Source: an uncultured Eubacteriales bacterium
Lineage (GTDB): Bacteria; Bacillota; Clostridia; Christensenellales; CAG-138
Reading direction: 5' to 3'
Assembly: GCA_900543475.1 (NCBI GenBank)
Contig: UQRU01000027.1
Location: forward strand, 1-23,020
DNA length: 23,020 nucleotides
Part shown: in pieces, positions 7,735 to 15,472 of the stretch
Layout: every line of letters begins with the position of its first letter
How positions within the stretch are numbered: position 1 is the stretch's first letter
The notes under the pieces: generated by a model
What the model was told of the DNA's origin: nothing
Seen by the model: only the letters and a program-made list of their open reading frames with translations
The model's database searches: none
Translations under genes and position numbers: made by a program

Positions 7735-9009
7735 TTATCGCTGGATGATGGCGTCCCGGTCGGCTCCCACGGATACATAGGTGATGGGGCAGCCGATCTG
7801 ATCCTCCACATAGGTGACGTAATCCTGGGCGGCCTGGGGCAGGTCCTCCCAATAGCGCACCCCGCTGATATCGCAGCCCCAGCCCGGCAGGGTCTCCATT
7901 ACCGGCTTGGCCTTGGCCAGCTGGGAGGGGAAGGGGAAGGCTTCGGTTTTCTTGCCATCGATATCATAGGCAATGCAAACGGGGATCTCCTCCATGTAGG
8001 AGAGGATATCCAGCTTGGTCAGGGCGATGGAGGTGGCGCCTTGGACCTTGACCCCGTAGCGGGTGGCCACCAGATCCAGCGGCCCTACCCGGCGGGGCCG
8101 GCCGGTGGCCGCGCCGTATTCGCCGCCGGCTTCCCGCAGCTTGTCCGCCTCCGCCCCGAACCATTCCGCGGTGAAGGGGCCTTCCCCCACGCAGGTGGAA
8201 TAGGCCTTCACAATGCCCAGCACCTCGTCCACCCGTAGATCCGGCGCGCCGCAGCCGATGGGCGCATAGGCGGCCAGGGGGGTGGAGGAGGAGGTGTAGG
8301 GATAGATGCCGTAGTCAATGTCCCGAAGGGCGCCTAGCTGGGCCTCAAAGAGGATGTTCTTACCCCGCAGCTGGGCCAGGCGCAGCACGCTCCCCGCGTC
8401 GCAGATATAGGGCCGCAGCTGGCCGCCGAATTTCTCCAGCCAGGCCATGAGGGTATCGTAATCGTAAGGCTCCGCCCCATAGACGTTTTGAATGGTCAGG
8501 TTTTTCCATTCCAGGATGCCCTTGAGCCGCTGGCCCAGGTAATCCATATCCATCAGCTCGCCCATCATGATGGTTTTCTTTTGGAATTTATCGCTGTATA
8601 CCGGCGCGATGCCCCGCTTGGTGGAGCCGTATTTGGCGTCCTTGAGCCGCTCCTCCTCCAGGGCGTCCTGGGCCCGGTGGTAGGGGAATACAATGGTAGC
8701 CCGGTCGCTGATTTTGAAATTCTCCGGGGTGATGGATACCCCCGCCGCCTGCAAGCTCTGCATTTCCTCCAGCAGGGCTTCCGGATCGATCACCGTGCCG
8801 TTGCCCAGCAAGTTGATCACTTCCGGCCGGAAAATGCCGCTGGGGATCAGGTGCAGGGCAAATTTGCCATATTGGTTGATGACCGTATGGCCCGCGTTGT
8901 TGCCTCCCTGGTAACGGACCACCACGTCGTACTCGCTGGCCAGCAGGTCCACCATGCGGCCCTTTCCCTCGTCCCCCCAGTTGATGCCTACAATCGCGCA
9001 GTTCGCCAT
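7735..9009 (-). CDS. purA: Adenylosuccinate synthetase
   Basis: Cytosolic GTP-dependent enzyme that joins IMP and aspartate, the first committed step to AMP. The 424 residues match the family. The N-terminal glycine-rich loop reads GINWGDEGKG, with catalytic Asp13 and His41 (in GGNNAGHTV) in the expected places. Position 10 is Asn instead of the common Gln in GTQWGDEGKG, a conservative change. The start at 9009 is picked because GGAGG stands seven bases upstream and the product begins MANCAIVGIN; an in-frame ATG 33 bases earlier has no such site. It is the first gene of the purA-purB operon, divergent from pyrR. Confidence 0.97.
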   Translation of the reverse strand: MANCAIVGINWGDEGKGRMVDLLASEYDVVVRYQGGNNAGHTVINQYGKFALHLIPSGIFRPEVINLLGNGTVIDPEALLEEMQSLQAAGVSITPENFKISDRATIVFPYHRAQDALEEERLKDAKYGSTKRGIAPVYSDKFQKKTIMMGELMDMDYLGQRLKGILEWKNLTIQNVYGAEPYDYDTLMAWLEKFGGQLRPYICDAGSVLRLAQLRGKNILFEAQLGALRDIDYGIYPYTSSSTPLAAYAPIGCGAPDLRVDEVLGIVKAYSTCVGEGPFTAEWFGAEADKLREAGGEYGAATGRPRRVGPLDLVATRYGVKVQGATSIALTKLDILSYMEEIPVCIAYDIDGKKTEAFPFPSQLAKAKPVMETLPGWGCDISGVRYWEDLPQAAQDYVTYVEDQIGCPITYVSVGADRDAIIQR

Positions 9010-9043
9010 GTTGCTTCCTCCTTGTTGTTCTTGGGTCAACACT

Positions 9044-9071
9044 ATAATAACACGTTTTATATCGTTGGCAG
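9044..9071 (-). promoter_or_regulatory. Putative purA promoter
   Basis: On the minus strand, CTGCCA (9066-9071, 4 of 6 to consensus) and TATTAT (9044-9049, 5 of 6) are separated by 16 bases, with the -10 about 35 bases from the purA start. No recognisable PurR box was seen. A further imperfect inverted repeat, CCCAAAAAG/CTTTTTGGG (about 9148-9191), lies in the shared region and has no assigned role. Confidence 0.4.
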
Positions 9072-9253
9072 AATATCTATTTTTCTTATGGACATATCAT
9101 TTTTTTGCATAGCTGCAAGCGCTTTGCCCTTTGAAGGCTTCCGCATCCCAAAAAGAAAAAACCCTTGTGGGCCCTGGTTGGGCTTTTTGGGCGGAATGGA
9201 AAATATTTAACGGGAATCTACTTTTTTGGAAATAGAGAGGAAAAATTTGGGGG

Positions 9254-9282
9254 TTTACAAGCCCTGGAAAAAGGCGTAATAT
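9254..9282 (+). promoter_or_regulatory. Promoter of pyrR-uraA
   Basis: TTTACA (9254-9259), a 17-base spacer and TAATAT (9277-9282). Transcription would begin near 9289, about 23 bases before the PyrR-type RNA site. It is the best promoter match in the pur/pyr divergent region. Confidence 0.65.
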
Positions 9283-9311
9283 ATCCGCTGGTAAGCGTTG
9301 TGCTTTAACTC

Positions 9312-9338
9312 GGTACAGAGAGACCGGAAAGGACAGCT
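9312..9338 (+). promoter_or_regulatory. PyrR-binding anti-antiterminator in the pyr leader
   Basis: The leader carries GGTACAGAGAGACC, a short stem with an AGAGAG loop like the conserved PyrR target (UCCAGAGAGGCU type), followed by GGAAAGGACAG. The segment ACCGGAAAGG (9323-9332) is exactly complementary to CCTTTCCGGT, the 5' arm of the downstream terminator copies, so it can form the competing antiterminator. By the known PyrR mechanism, UMP-loaded PyrR would stabilise the upstream stem and favour termination. Confidence 0.7.
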
Positions 9339-9372
9339 GTGATTTCCCATGGCCAAACGCAGGGATATGGTA

Positions 9373-9396
9373 TGCCTTTCCGGTAACGGAAAGGCT
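9373..9396 (+). repeat. Left copy of the pyr terminator stem (24-bp direct repeat)
   Basis: This 24-base segment (core CCTTTCCGGTAACGGAAAGG) is identical to 9641-9664. It forms the same stem-loop but has no T run after it, because the sequence continues straight into the inverted-repeat end of the inserted element. It looks like a duplicated piece of the functional terminator. Confidence 0.8.
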
Positions 9397-9640
9397 CAGG
9401 CTGTCGAAAAAGTGGCTTGCGCCACTTTTTCGAGGTTTTCATAGCTCCCTTGCGCCTACGGCGCGGCCAGGGAGCTATGCAGGGAAACCCTTGCTACGCA
9501 AGGCTTTTTGCGGATTTGCCGTACACCCCCCAGGGGGCCTTCTCTTGTCCCTTCGGGACAATTCACCTTGTGCCGCCAAATCCGATTAAAGCCTAAAAGG
9601 GCCGCGATCTTCCATTCGCCAGAGGTTTTTCGACAAGCTG
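9397..9640. mobile_element. MITE-like element in the pyrR leader
   Basis: A 244-base non-coding element with 15-base terminal inverted repeats: CAGGCTGTCGAAAAA at the left and the complement of CAGCTTGTCGAAAAA at the right (13 of 15 match). It abuts perfect 24-base direct repeats on both sides. Inside are successive hairpins: 9404-9433 (13-bp stem), 9440-9479 (catagctccct/agggagctatg with an inner GCGCC stem), 9489-9503 followed by CTTTTT, and 9545-9561. CGGATTTG (9511-9518) can pair with 9577-9584. No transposase is encoded, so it would need help in trans. Confidence 0.6.
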
Positions 9641-9670
9641 TGCCTTTCCGGTAACGGAAAGGCTTTTTTT
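9641..9670 (+). terminator. PyrR-controlled attenuator terminator
   Basis: GCCTTTCCG/CGGAAAGGC with a GTAA-type loop is followed by a seven-T run, ending one base before the pyrR ATG. This is the functional copy of the duplicated stem. The 3' arm also holds GGAAAGG, the only ribosome-binding sequence for pyrR, so the folded stem would hide it. Confidence 0.8.
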
Positions 9671-10213
9671 ATGGAAACGCGAACGGAAATTTCCCTATTG
9701 GAGCAGCGGGACATGCAACGGGCCCTGACCCGCATCGCCCACGAGATCGTGGAAGGCAACCACGGGGCCCAGGACTTGGCCCTGGTGGGCATCCGGCGCA
9801 GGGGCGTGCCTCTGGCCCAACGGCTGGGTGCCATGATCGCGGGGTTTGAGGGGGTGCAGGTGCCGGTGGGAGAGGTGGATATCACCTTTTACCGGGACGA
9901 CCTTACTGCCCGGAGCCCCCAGCCGGAGACCCATGGGGCCCAATTCCCCTTCCAGGTGGACGGATTGCACCTGGTGATGGTGGACGACGTGATCTACACC
10001 GGCCGCACCGCCCGGGCCGCCATGGACGCCATCATGGACCGGGGCCGGCCGGCCAGCATCAAGCTGGCGGTGCTGGTGGACCGGGGCCATCGGGAGCTGC
10101 CCATCCGGGCGGATTATGTGGGGAAAAACGTCCCTACCAGCAAGCAGGAGCGCATCCATGTGCTGGTGGAGGAGATAGACGGCCGGGACGGGGTAACGCT
10201 GCACCGGGGCTAA
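9671..10213 (+). CDS. pyrR: Bifunctional pyr operon regulator / uracil phosphoribosyltransferase
   Basis: PyrR binds the pyr mRNA leader when loaded with UMP and promotes attenuation; many family members also make UMP from uracil and PRPP. The 180-residue length is typical. The PRPP-binding loop [12 protein letters not shown] spans 102-113. The stretches [23 protein letters not shown] and [20 protein letters not shown] are near-identical to characterised PyrR proteins. The ATG at 9671 is kept because it fits the family N-terminus and GGAAAGG lies eight bases upstream, inside the terminator stem. It is the first gene of a pyrR-uraA operon and is autoregulated through its own leader, now interrupted by a MITE-like element. 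No biosynthetic pyr genes follow in this window. Confidence 0.97.
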   Translation: METRTEISLLEQRDMQRALTRIAHEIVEGNHGAQDLALVGIRRRGVPLAQRLGAMIAGFEGVQVPVGEVDITFYRDDLTARSPQPETHGAQFPFQVDGLHLVMVDDVIYTGRTARAAMDAIMDRGRPASIKLAVLVDRGHRELPIRADYVGKNVPTSKQERIHVLVEEIDGRDGVTLHRG

Positions 10214-10252
10214 TATTGCGAAAACACAAATCGAATATATGGGAGGTTCACA

Positions 10253-11593
10253 ATGCAAACATCCAACAAGATCGGTACGGATCCAATCTACGATGCCCGG
10301 ACCCTGGGAACGCCCAGGATGCTGGTGCTGGGGGTACAGCACATGTTCGCCATGTTTGGCGCCACCGTGCTGGTGCCCGCCCTCACCGGCCTGAACGTGG
10401 CCACCACCCTGCTGCTGGCGGGCCTGGGCACCCTGCTGTTCCACCTGATCACCAAGGGGAAGGTCCCCGCCTTCCTGGGTTCCTCCTTCGCCTTCCTGGG
10501 GGGCTATTGGGCCATCGCCCCCAACGGGGAAGCGGAATTGCTGCCCTATGCCTGCGTAGGCGTTGCCTGCGCCGGGCTCCTATACATCCTGCTGGCCATC
10601 CTGTTTAAAACCTTCGGCCCACAAAAGGTCATGCGCTTTTTCCCGCCCATCGTCACAGGCCCCATCATCATCAGCATTGGCCTTACCCTCTCCAGCTCCG
10701 CCCTGGATAATTGCGCCACCAATTGGTGGATCGCCCTGGTGGCCATCCTGGTGGTGGTGGTCTGCAACATCTGGGGCAAAGGTATGGTGAAGATCATCCC
10801 CATCCTGCTGGGGGTCGTGGCCTCCTACCTGGCAGCCGCCCTGGCCGGCCAGGTGGACTTTACCCCCGTGCGGGAAGCCGCTTGGATCGGCTTGCCCGTC
10901 CATATGGAAAACACCGTGTTCTCCCTGATCGGTAACGCTGACCCCGGCCTGCTGGTCACTTCCATCATCACCATCATGCCCATCGCCTTGGCTACCATGA
11001 TCGAGCACATCGGCGATATCTGCGCCATCAGCTCCACCTGCCGGCGCAACTTCCTGCAGGATCCCGGCCTCCATCGTACCCTGGTAGGCGACGGCCTGGC
11101 CACCAGCCTGGCCGCCCTGTTTGGCGGCCCCGCCAACACCACCTACGGGGAAAACACCGGCGTGTTGGCCCTCTCCAAGGTCTATGACCCCCGGGTGATC
11201 CGCATTGCCGCCATTCTGGCCATCGTCCTCTCCTTCAGCCCCAAGTTCGCCGCTTTGATCAGCGCCATGCCTGCCGCCACCATGGGCGGCGTTTCCCTGG
11301 TGCTCTACGGTATGATCAGCGCCGTGGGCGTGCGCAACGTGGTGGAAAACCGGGTGGACTTCACCAGCTCCCGGAACGTGATCATCGCCGCCCTGATCCT
11401 GGTGCTGTCCATCGGCATCGCCTTCAGCGCCGCTGGAGCCGTGGCCTTCCAGGTGGGCTCCGCCACCATCAGCCTGTCTGGCCTGGCGGTCGCCGCCCTG
11501 ACCGGCATCCTCCTCAACGCCATCCTGCCCGGCAAGGACTACGAATTCGGAACGGATCTCCAAGGGGACACCAGCGTAAACTTCAAGGTGTAA
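10253..11593 (+). CDS. uraA: Uracil permease (NCS2 family)
   Basis: Inner-membrane uracil:proton symporter of the nucleobase/cation symporter 2 family. The 446 residues form about a dozen or more hydrophobic segments. Family motifs are visible: LGVQHMFAMFGATVLVP in the first membrane segment (the QH pair), the acidic ALATMIEHIGDI region, and NTTYGENTG, which with the preceding loop forms the substrate site. The start at 10253 follows GGGAGG by six bases. It lies 39 bases after pyrR with no terminator between, so it shares the PyrR-controlled transcript. This fits its job of salvaging uracil for the phosphoribosyltransferase activity of PyrR or a separate Upp. Confidence 0.96.
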   Translation: MQTSNKIGTDPIYDARTLGTPRMLVLGVQHMFAMFGATVLVPALTGLNVATTLLLAGLGTLLFHLITKGKVPAFLGSSFAFLGGYWAIAPNGEAELLPYACVGVACAGLLYILLAILFKTFGPQKVMRFFPPIVTGPIIISIGLTLSSSALDNCATNWWIALVAILVVVVCNIWGKGMVKIIPILLGVVASYLAAALAGQVDFTPVREAAWIGLPVHMENTVFSLIGNADPGLLVTSIITIMPIALATMIEHIGDICAISSTCRRNFLQDPGLHRTLVGDGLATSLAALFGGPANTTYGENTGVLALSKVYDPRVIRIAAILAIVLSFSPKFAALISAMPAATMGGVSLVLYGMISAVGVRNVVENRVDFTSSRNVIIAALILVLSIGIAFSAAGAVAFQVGSATISLSGLAVAALTGILLNAILPGKDYEFGTDLQGDTSVNFKV

Positions 11594-11883
11594 GCCCTTT
11601 CTCCCAACGGCATAATCCCCCACCGGTTTTCCCTCCCCGGGGGCGGCGGGCATCGAAAGGGCCCCGGGGGGGGGCGGCGGCCTGCTCCATGCCCGGCCAC
11701 AGTAGGGCGCGGCTACACGGAGGCGGGGGGCGGCGGCCAAACAAAAGCGCGGGGCCCGGGGCCAAAGGCCCGGGCCCCGCTCTTTCAGGACGCTTCGCGT
11801 CCTGCCGCGGGCTACAATCCTCTGACAGCCTCTCCCGCTAGTGCGCGAATATCGCTGTCCGCGTAGGACCCGCGTAGGGCCGG
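11594..11883. repeat. GC-rich palindromic intergenic region after uraA
   Basis: A 290-base convergent gap between uraA and mgtC. It holds GGGGGGGCGGCGG-type blocks (about 11665-11680 and 11724-11737), a long stem around an AAA loop at 11749-11780 (GCGGGGCCCGG..CC/GGCCCGGGCCCCGC, one bulge) followed by TCTTT, and the small hairpin AGGACGC-TTC-GCGTCCT at 11787-11803. The long stem probably ends uraA transcription. The composition and the GGCC-AAA-GGCC core resemble 5391-5423 and 22943-22977. No gene was seen. Confidence 0.55.
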
Positions 11884-12573
11884 TTAGAGTTCTTCCACAT
11901 AGCCGATGCCGGGCATGGTTTTCACCGTGGTAACGATATCGTCATGGTTGCAATTCTTCTGGCCTTTGAGTGTGACGCTAAAGGCCAGGATGCCGTTATC
12001 GGAGGTATTTTCCAAAAGGATCTGCAAATTGCTGGGTTCATAGTGCCGGTCCCGGACGAAGTCCAGGAACTGGCCTACCGCCACATTGTGCTTTAGTTCC
12101 ACGTACACCTCCACCTGTTTGGTGCTGCGGCGCATGCGGAAATCCAGCTCATGGAGGAGGGTCAAGATCACAAAGATGGCCACGCTGCCCATGATAGACA
12201 CCGCGTACAAGCCAATGCCCAAGGCCAGACCCACGCAGGCGCTGGCCCAAAGGCCGGCGGCGGTGGTCAAACCCTTGATCTGGTTCCGGGCGGTGACGAT
12301 GATGGTGCCGGCGCCTAGGAAGCCGATGCCGCTGACCACCTGGGCGCCCATGCGCACCGGGTCGCCCACGCCAAAGGCTTCGTAAACATATTGGTTGGTG
12401 AGCATGACGATACATGCTCCCAGGCATACCAGCATATAGGTGCGCAGGCCGGCGGGGCGGTTTTTCAAGCCCCGCTCCATGCCGATCATGCCGCCCAGCA
12501 CAATGGCCATCAGGATCCGCAGGCCCGCCTCCAGGTAGGTGAATTCCCGGGCGGTCGTCATTATTGCGTCCAT
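11884..12573 (-). CDS. MgtC/SapB-family membrane protein
   Basis: Inner-membrane protein of the MgtC/SapB family, linked in other bacteria to magnesium homeostasis and, in some pathogens, to survival in phagocytes and F-ATPase inhibition. The 229 residues have an N-terminal block of about four or five membrane segments with the family signatures GGMIGMERGLKNRPAGLRT and VVSGIGFLGAGTIIV. A soluble C-terminal domain from about residue 145 looks ACT-like (VEVYVELKH ... YVEEL), as in full-length MgtC proteins. The start at 12573 has GAGGTGA seven bases upstream; the ATG four codons later lacks that spacing. It stands next to the opp operon end on the same strand but behind its own ribosome site. 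No magnesium riboswitch was recognised upstream. Confidence 0.9.
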   Translation of the reverse strand: MDAIMTTAREFTYLEAGLRILMAIVLGGMIGMERGLKNRPAGLRTYMLVCLGACIVMLTNQYVYEAFGVGDPVRMGAQVVSGIGFLGAGTIIVTARNQIKGLTTAAGLWASACVGLALGIGLYAVSIMGSVAIFVILTLLHELDFRMRRSTKQVEVYVELKHNVAVGQFLDFVRDRHYEPSNLQILLENTSDNGILAFSVTLKGQKNCNHDDIVTTVKTMPGIGYVEEL

Positions 12574-12606
12574 GGCCGGATCACCTCGTTTCTATGGAGC
12601 CGCCGA

Positions 12607-13557
12607 TTATCCATGGGTAAAGCAGGCGACGAAATGGTTCGGGGAGACTTCCTTGAGCTGGGGAATGCCTTTGCGACAGAACTCGTTGCATTCAAAGCAC
12701 CGGTTGGCAAAGCGGCATTCATCCGGCAGGTTGACGGGGCTGGTGATCTCGCCTTTCAGGGAGATGCGTTGCCGCTTGTGGGAAAGGTCGGGCACGGGGA
12801 TGGCGGAAAGCAGGGCCCGGGTATAGGGATGGATGGGGTTGTTGAACAATTCTTCCGCCGGGGCCTTTTCCACGATGGAGCCCAGGTACATGACGGCGAT
12901 CTCGTCGGAGAAGTGGTTCACCACGGAGAGGTCATGGGTGATGAAGATATAGGTGAGGTGCATCTTCTCCTGGAGGGTTTTCAGCAGGTTGAGGATCTGG
13001 GCCTGGATGGAAACGTCCAGGGCGGAGACCGGCTCGTCGCAAACGATGAGCTTGGGGCGCATGGCCAGGGCCCGGGCGATGCCGATACGCTGGCGGCGGC
13101 CGCCGTCCAGCTCATGGGGATAGCTGTTGATCAGCCGTTCCGCCAGGCCCACGGTTTCCATCAATTCCAGGACCCGGTCCTCAATGGCGTGTTTATCCGT
13201 CAGGATGCGGTTGACCCGGATGGGTTCGGAGATGATCTGGTTGATGGTTTTTTTGGGGTCCAGGGAGGAGAAGGGGTCTTGGAAGATGATCTGCATATCC
13301 TTGCGGACATGGCGCATCTGGCCCTTGGACAGCTTGGTGATGTCCTTGCCCTGGAAAACGATCTCCCCGGAGGTGGGCTCGATCAAGCGGAGGATGGAAC
13401 GGCCGGTGGTGGATTTGCCGCAGCCGGATTCCCCCACTAGGCCCAGGGTACGGCCCTCTTGCAGGTCAAAGCTGATGTCGTCCACCGCATGGAGCATTCC
13501 GCTGCCGGTTTTGAAGTATTTTTTCAGATGCCGGACTTCCAAAATATTTTCCGCCAT
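12607..13557 (-). CDS. oppF: Oligopeptide/dipeptide ABC transporter ATP-binding protein (OppF-like)
   Basis: One of the two cytosolic ATPases that power the importer. In 316 residues it carries Walker A GESGCGKST (42-50), Walker B IVCDE, D-loop SALD and switch histidine ITHD. The C-terminal oligopeptide-transporter domain has the cysteine cluster CRFANRCFECNEFC, which in relatives binds a 4Fe-4S cluster. The ABC signature reads LDGGRRQR (150-157) instead of LSGGQRQR; Ser to Asp is a recurrent variant in OppF-type proteins of this phylum. Its ATG shares one base with the oppD stop (TAATG), implying translational coupling. It is the last gene of the operon. Confidence 0.93.
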   Translation of the reverse strand: MAENILEVRHLKKYFKTGSGMLHAVDDISFDLQEGRTLGLVGESGCGKSTTGRSILRLIEPTSGEIVFQGKDITKLSKGQMRHVRKDMQIIFQDPFSSLDPKKTINQIISEPIRVNRILTDKHAIEDRVLELMETVGLAERLINSYPHELDGGRRQRIGIARALAMRPKLIVCDEPVSALDVSIQAQILNLLKTLQEKMHLTYIFITHDLSVVNHFSDEIAVMYLGSIVEKAPAEELFNNPIHPYTRALLSAIPVPDLSHKRQRISLKGEITSPVNLPDECRFANRCFECNEFCRKGIPQLKEVSPNHFVACFTHG

Positions 13558-14564
13558 TATTCGTTCCCCCTTTTGATGTGGAATCCCGGCTGTTCATAGG
13601 CCAGGCAAGCAAACTGATGGGTGGGGCTGGCCTGCTGAAGTTGGGGCTGCCGCTCAAAGCAGGCCGGGGTAGCGTAATCGCACCGGGGGGCAAAGGCGCA
13701 GCCCTTGGGCAGGTTGGTGGGATCCGGCATGAGGCCCTTGATGGGCTTGAGCATGGCGGTGCGGTTTTTGATGTTGGGCAGGGAGTTGAACAGGCCCTCG
13801 GTATAGGGATGCAGGGTGTGGTTGAACACATCCTCCAGGGTGCCGTGCTCCACGATGCGGCCCGCGTACATCACCGCCACCGTGTCGCACACCTCCGCCA
13901 CAATGCCCAAATCGTGGGTGATCATGATCATGGAGGTGTCGTACTTTTCCTTGAGCTCGCTCATCAGCTCCAGCACCTGGGCCTGGATGGTCACATCCAG
14001 GGCGGTGGTAGGCTCGTCGGCGATGAGGAGCTTGGGGTTGCAGGCCAGGGCGATGGCGATCACCACCCGCTGCTTCATGCCCCCGGAGAATTGATGGGGG
14101 TATTCGTTGGCCCGCTCCCCGGGGATACCCACCAGTTCCAGCATTTGCTTGGCCCGCTCCATGGCGGCGTTTTTATCCAGGCCCTCATGGAGCTGCAAGC
14201 TCTCGGCGATCTGCTCCCCCACGGTGAATACCGGGTTCAGGGCGGTCATGGGGTCCTGGAAGATCATGGATACGTCCTTGCCCCGGACCTCGTCCATCTT
14301 GGCGGCGGGGAGGTTGAGGATATCCCGGCCTTCGATCATCAGCCGGTCGCACTCCACCACCCCGGGGGGATCCGGCACCAGCCGGAGGATGGCCAGGGCG
14401 GCGGTGGTTTTGCCTGCGCCGGTCTCCCCCACCAGGCCGATGGTTTGCCGGTAGCCCAGCTGCAGGTCGATGCCGTTGAGGGCGTGGACGACGCCGTCCT
14501 CGGTCTCATAGCGGACCACCAGGTTTTTCACATCCAGGATGAGTTGGTTTTTGTCTTGGCTCAT
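13557..14564 (-). CDS. oppD: Oligopeptide/dipeptide ABC transporter ATP-binding protein (OppD-like)
   Basis: Partner ATPase of OppF in the importer. The 335 residues show Walker A GETGAGKT (46-53), Q-loop FQDPM, a canonical signature FSGGMKQR (159-166), Walker B LLIADE (179-184) and switch ITHD. The C-terminal extension HPYTEGLFNSLP and CAFAPRCDYATPAC is typical of OppD/DppD. The start at 14564 has AAGGAG 11-13 bases upstream, and that site overlaps the oppC stop codon. With one canonical and one altered signature motif in the D/F pair, the heterodimer may have unequal ATP sites; this is inference. Confidence 0.94.
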   Translation of the reverse strand: MSQDKNQLILDVKNLVVRYETEDGVVHALNGIDLQLGYRQTIGLVGETGAGKTTAALAILRLVPDPPGVVECDRLMIEGRDILNLPAAKMDEVRGKDVSMIFQDPMTALNPVFTVGEQIAESLQLHEGLDKNAAMERAKQMLELVGIPGERANEYPHQFSGGMKQRVVIAIALACNPKLLIADEPTTALDVTIQAQVLELMSELKEKYDTSMIMITHDLGIVAEVCDTVAVMYAGRIVEHGTLEDVFNHTLHPYTEGLFNSLPNIKNRTAMLKPIKGLMPDPTNLPKGCAFAPRCDYATPACFERQPQLQQASPTHQFACLAYEQPGFHIKRGNE

Positions 14565-14577
14565 AGGGTTTTTCTCC

Positions 14578-15462
14578 TTAGCGCTTCAGCTTGGGGTCCA
14601 GGGCGTCCCGCAGGCCGTCGCCGATCAGGTTCAGGGACAGCACCGTCACCATGATGGCCAGGCCCGGATACAAGGTCATATAGCTATAGTCCCGGATATA
14701 AGCCCGGCCGGCGGATAGCATGCTGCCCCATTCCGGCGCCGGGGCGGGGACGCCCAGGCCCAGGAAGCTGAGCTGGGCAGCTGAGATGATGGCGGAGCCT
14801 ACCCGGAGGGTAGCCTGGACAATGATCTGGGAAACGCAGTTGGGCAAAATATGGGTAGCGACGATCTGCCATTCGGGCACGCCGATGGCCCGGGCGGATT
14901 CGATGTATTCCTCCCCCCGGATGGTGAGCACGGCGGCCCGGGCCACCCGGACGAAGGGGGCGGTGCTGGCGATGCCCACGGCCAGCATCAGGTTAAAGGT
15001 GCTTTTGCCCAGGGCGGATACCACGGCAATGGCCATGAGCACGCTTGGGATGGAGGAAAAGATGTCGCACACCCGCATGGTCACGTCCTCGAACACGCCG
15101 CCGATGTAGCCGGCGGCAGCCCCCAGGGTCACCCCGAACACCAGGGCGAACATCACCGCGATGATGCCCACCGCCAGGGAATAGCGGGCGCCGTAGCAGA
15201 CCCGGGCGAAGATATCCCGGCCCATGTCGTCGGTGCCGAACCAGTGTTCCGCGGAGGGGGGCTGCATGCGTTCCTTGATGTTGTTGGCGATGACCTGGGT
15301 CTCATAATCGAAGAAGTAGGGGGAACCCAGGGCCACCACGATGATGACCACCAATAGGACCAGGCCCATGATGGCGCCTTTATTTTTCCGCAGCTGGTGC
15401 CATATGCTCATAAAGGTGCTGCGCTTTTTATATTTTTGAGAAGCTCTTCCTTTTTTTTCCAC
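14578..15462 (-). CDS. oppC: Oligopeptide/dipeptide ABC transporter permease (OppC-like)
   Basis: Inner-membrane permease of the DppC/OppC type. It has 294 residues with a short cytoplasmic N-terminus, a first membrane segment (MGLVLLVVIIVVALG), an extracellular loop containing HWFGTDDMGRDIFARV (the OppC_N to BPD_transp_1 junction signature), then five further segments. The coupling EAA loop lies around EYIESARAIGVPEWQIVATHILPN. The start is taken as GTG at 15462: it lies 10 bases after the oppB stop with GAGGGCAGGA upstream, whereas the in-frame ATG at 15411 has no ribosome site. It pairs with OppB to form the channel. Confidence 0.93.
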   Translation of the reverse strand: MEKKGRASQKYKKRSTFMSIWHQLRKNKGAIMGLVLLVVIIVVALGSPYFFDYETQVIANNIKERMQPPSAEHWFGTDDMGRDIFARVCYGARYSLAVGIIAVMFALVFGVTLGAAAGYIGGVFEDVTMRVCDIFSSIPSVLMAIAVVSALGKSTFNLMLAVGIASTAPFVRVARAAVLTIRGEEYIESARAIGVPEWQIVATHILPNCVSQIIVQATLRVGSAIISAAQLSFLGLGVPAPAPEWGSMLSAGRAYIRDYSYMTLYPGLAIMVTVLSLNLIGDGLRDALDPKLKR

Positions 15463-15472
15463 GGTCCTGCCC

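Noticed and set aside
10580..11740. Long open frame antisense to uraA
   Set aside because: Dominated by Gly, Asp and His, mirrors the uraA codons, and has no family resemblance.
12391..13440. Long open frame antisense to oppF
   Set aside because: Shadow of a confident ABC ATPase gene; no start signal or domain.
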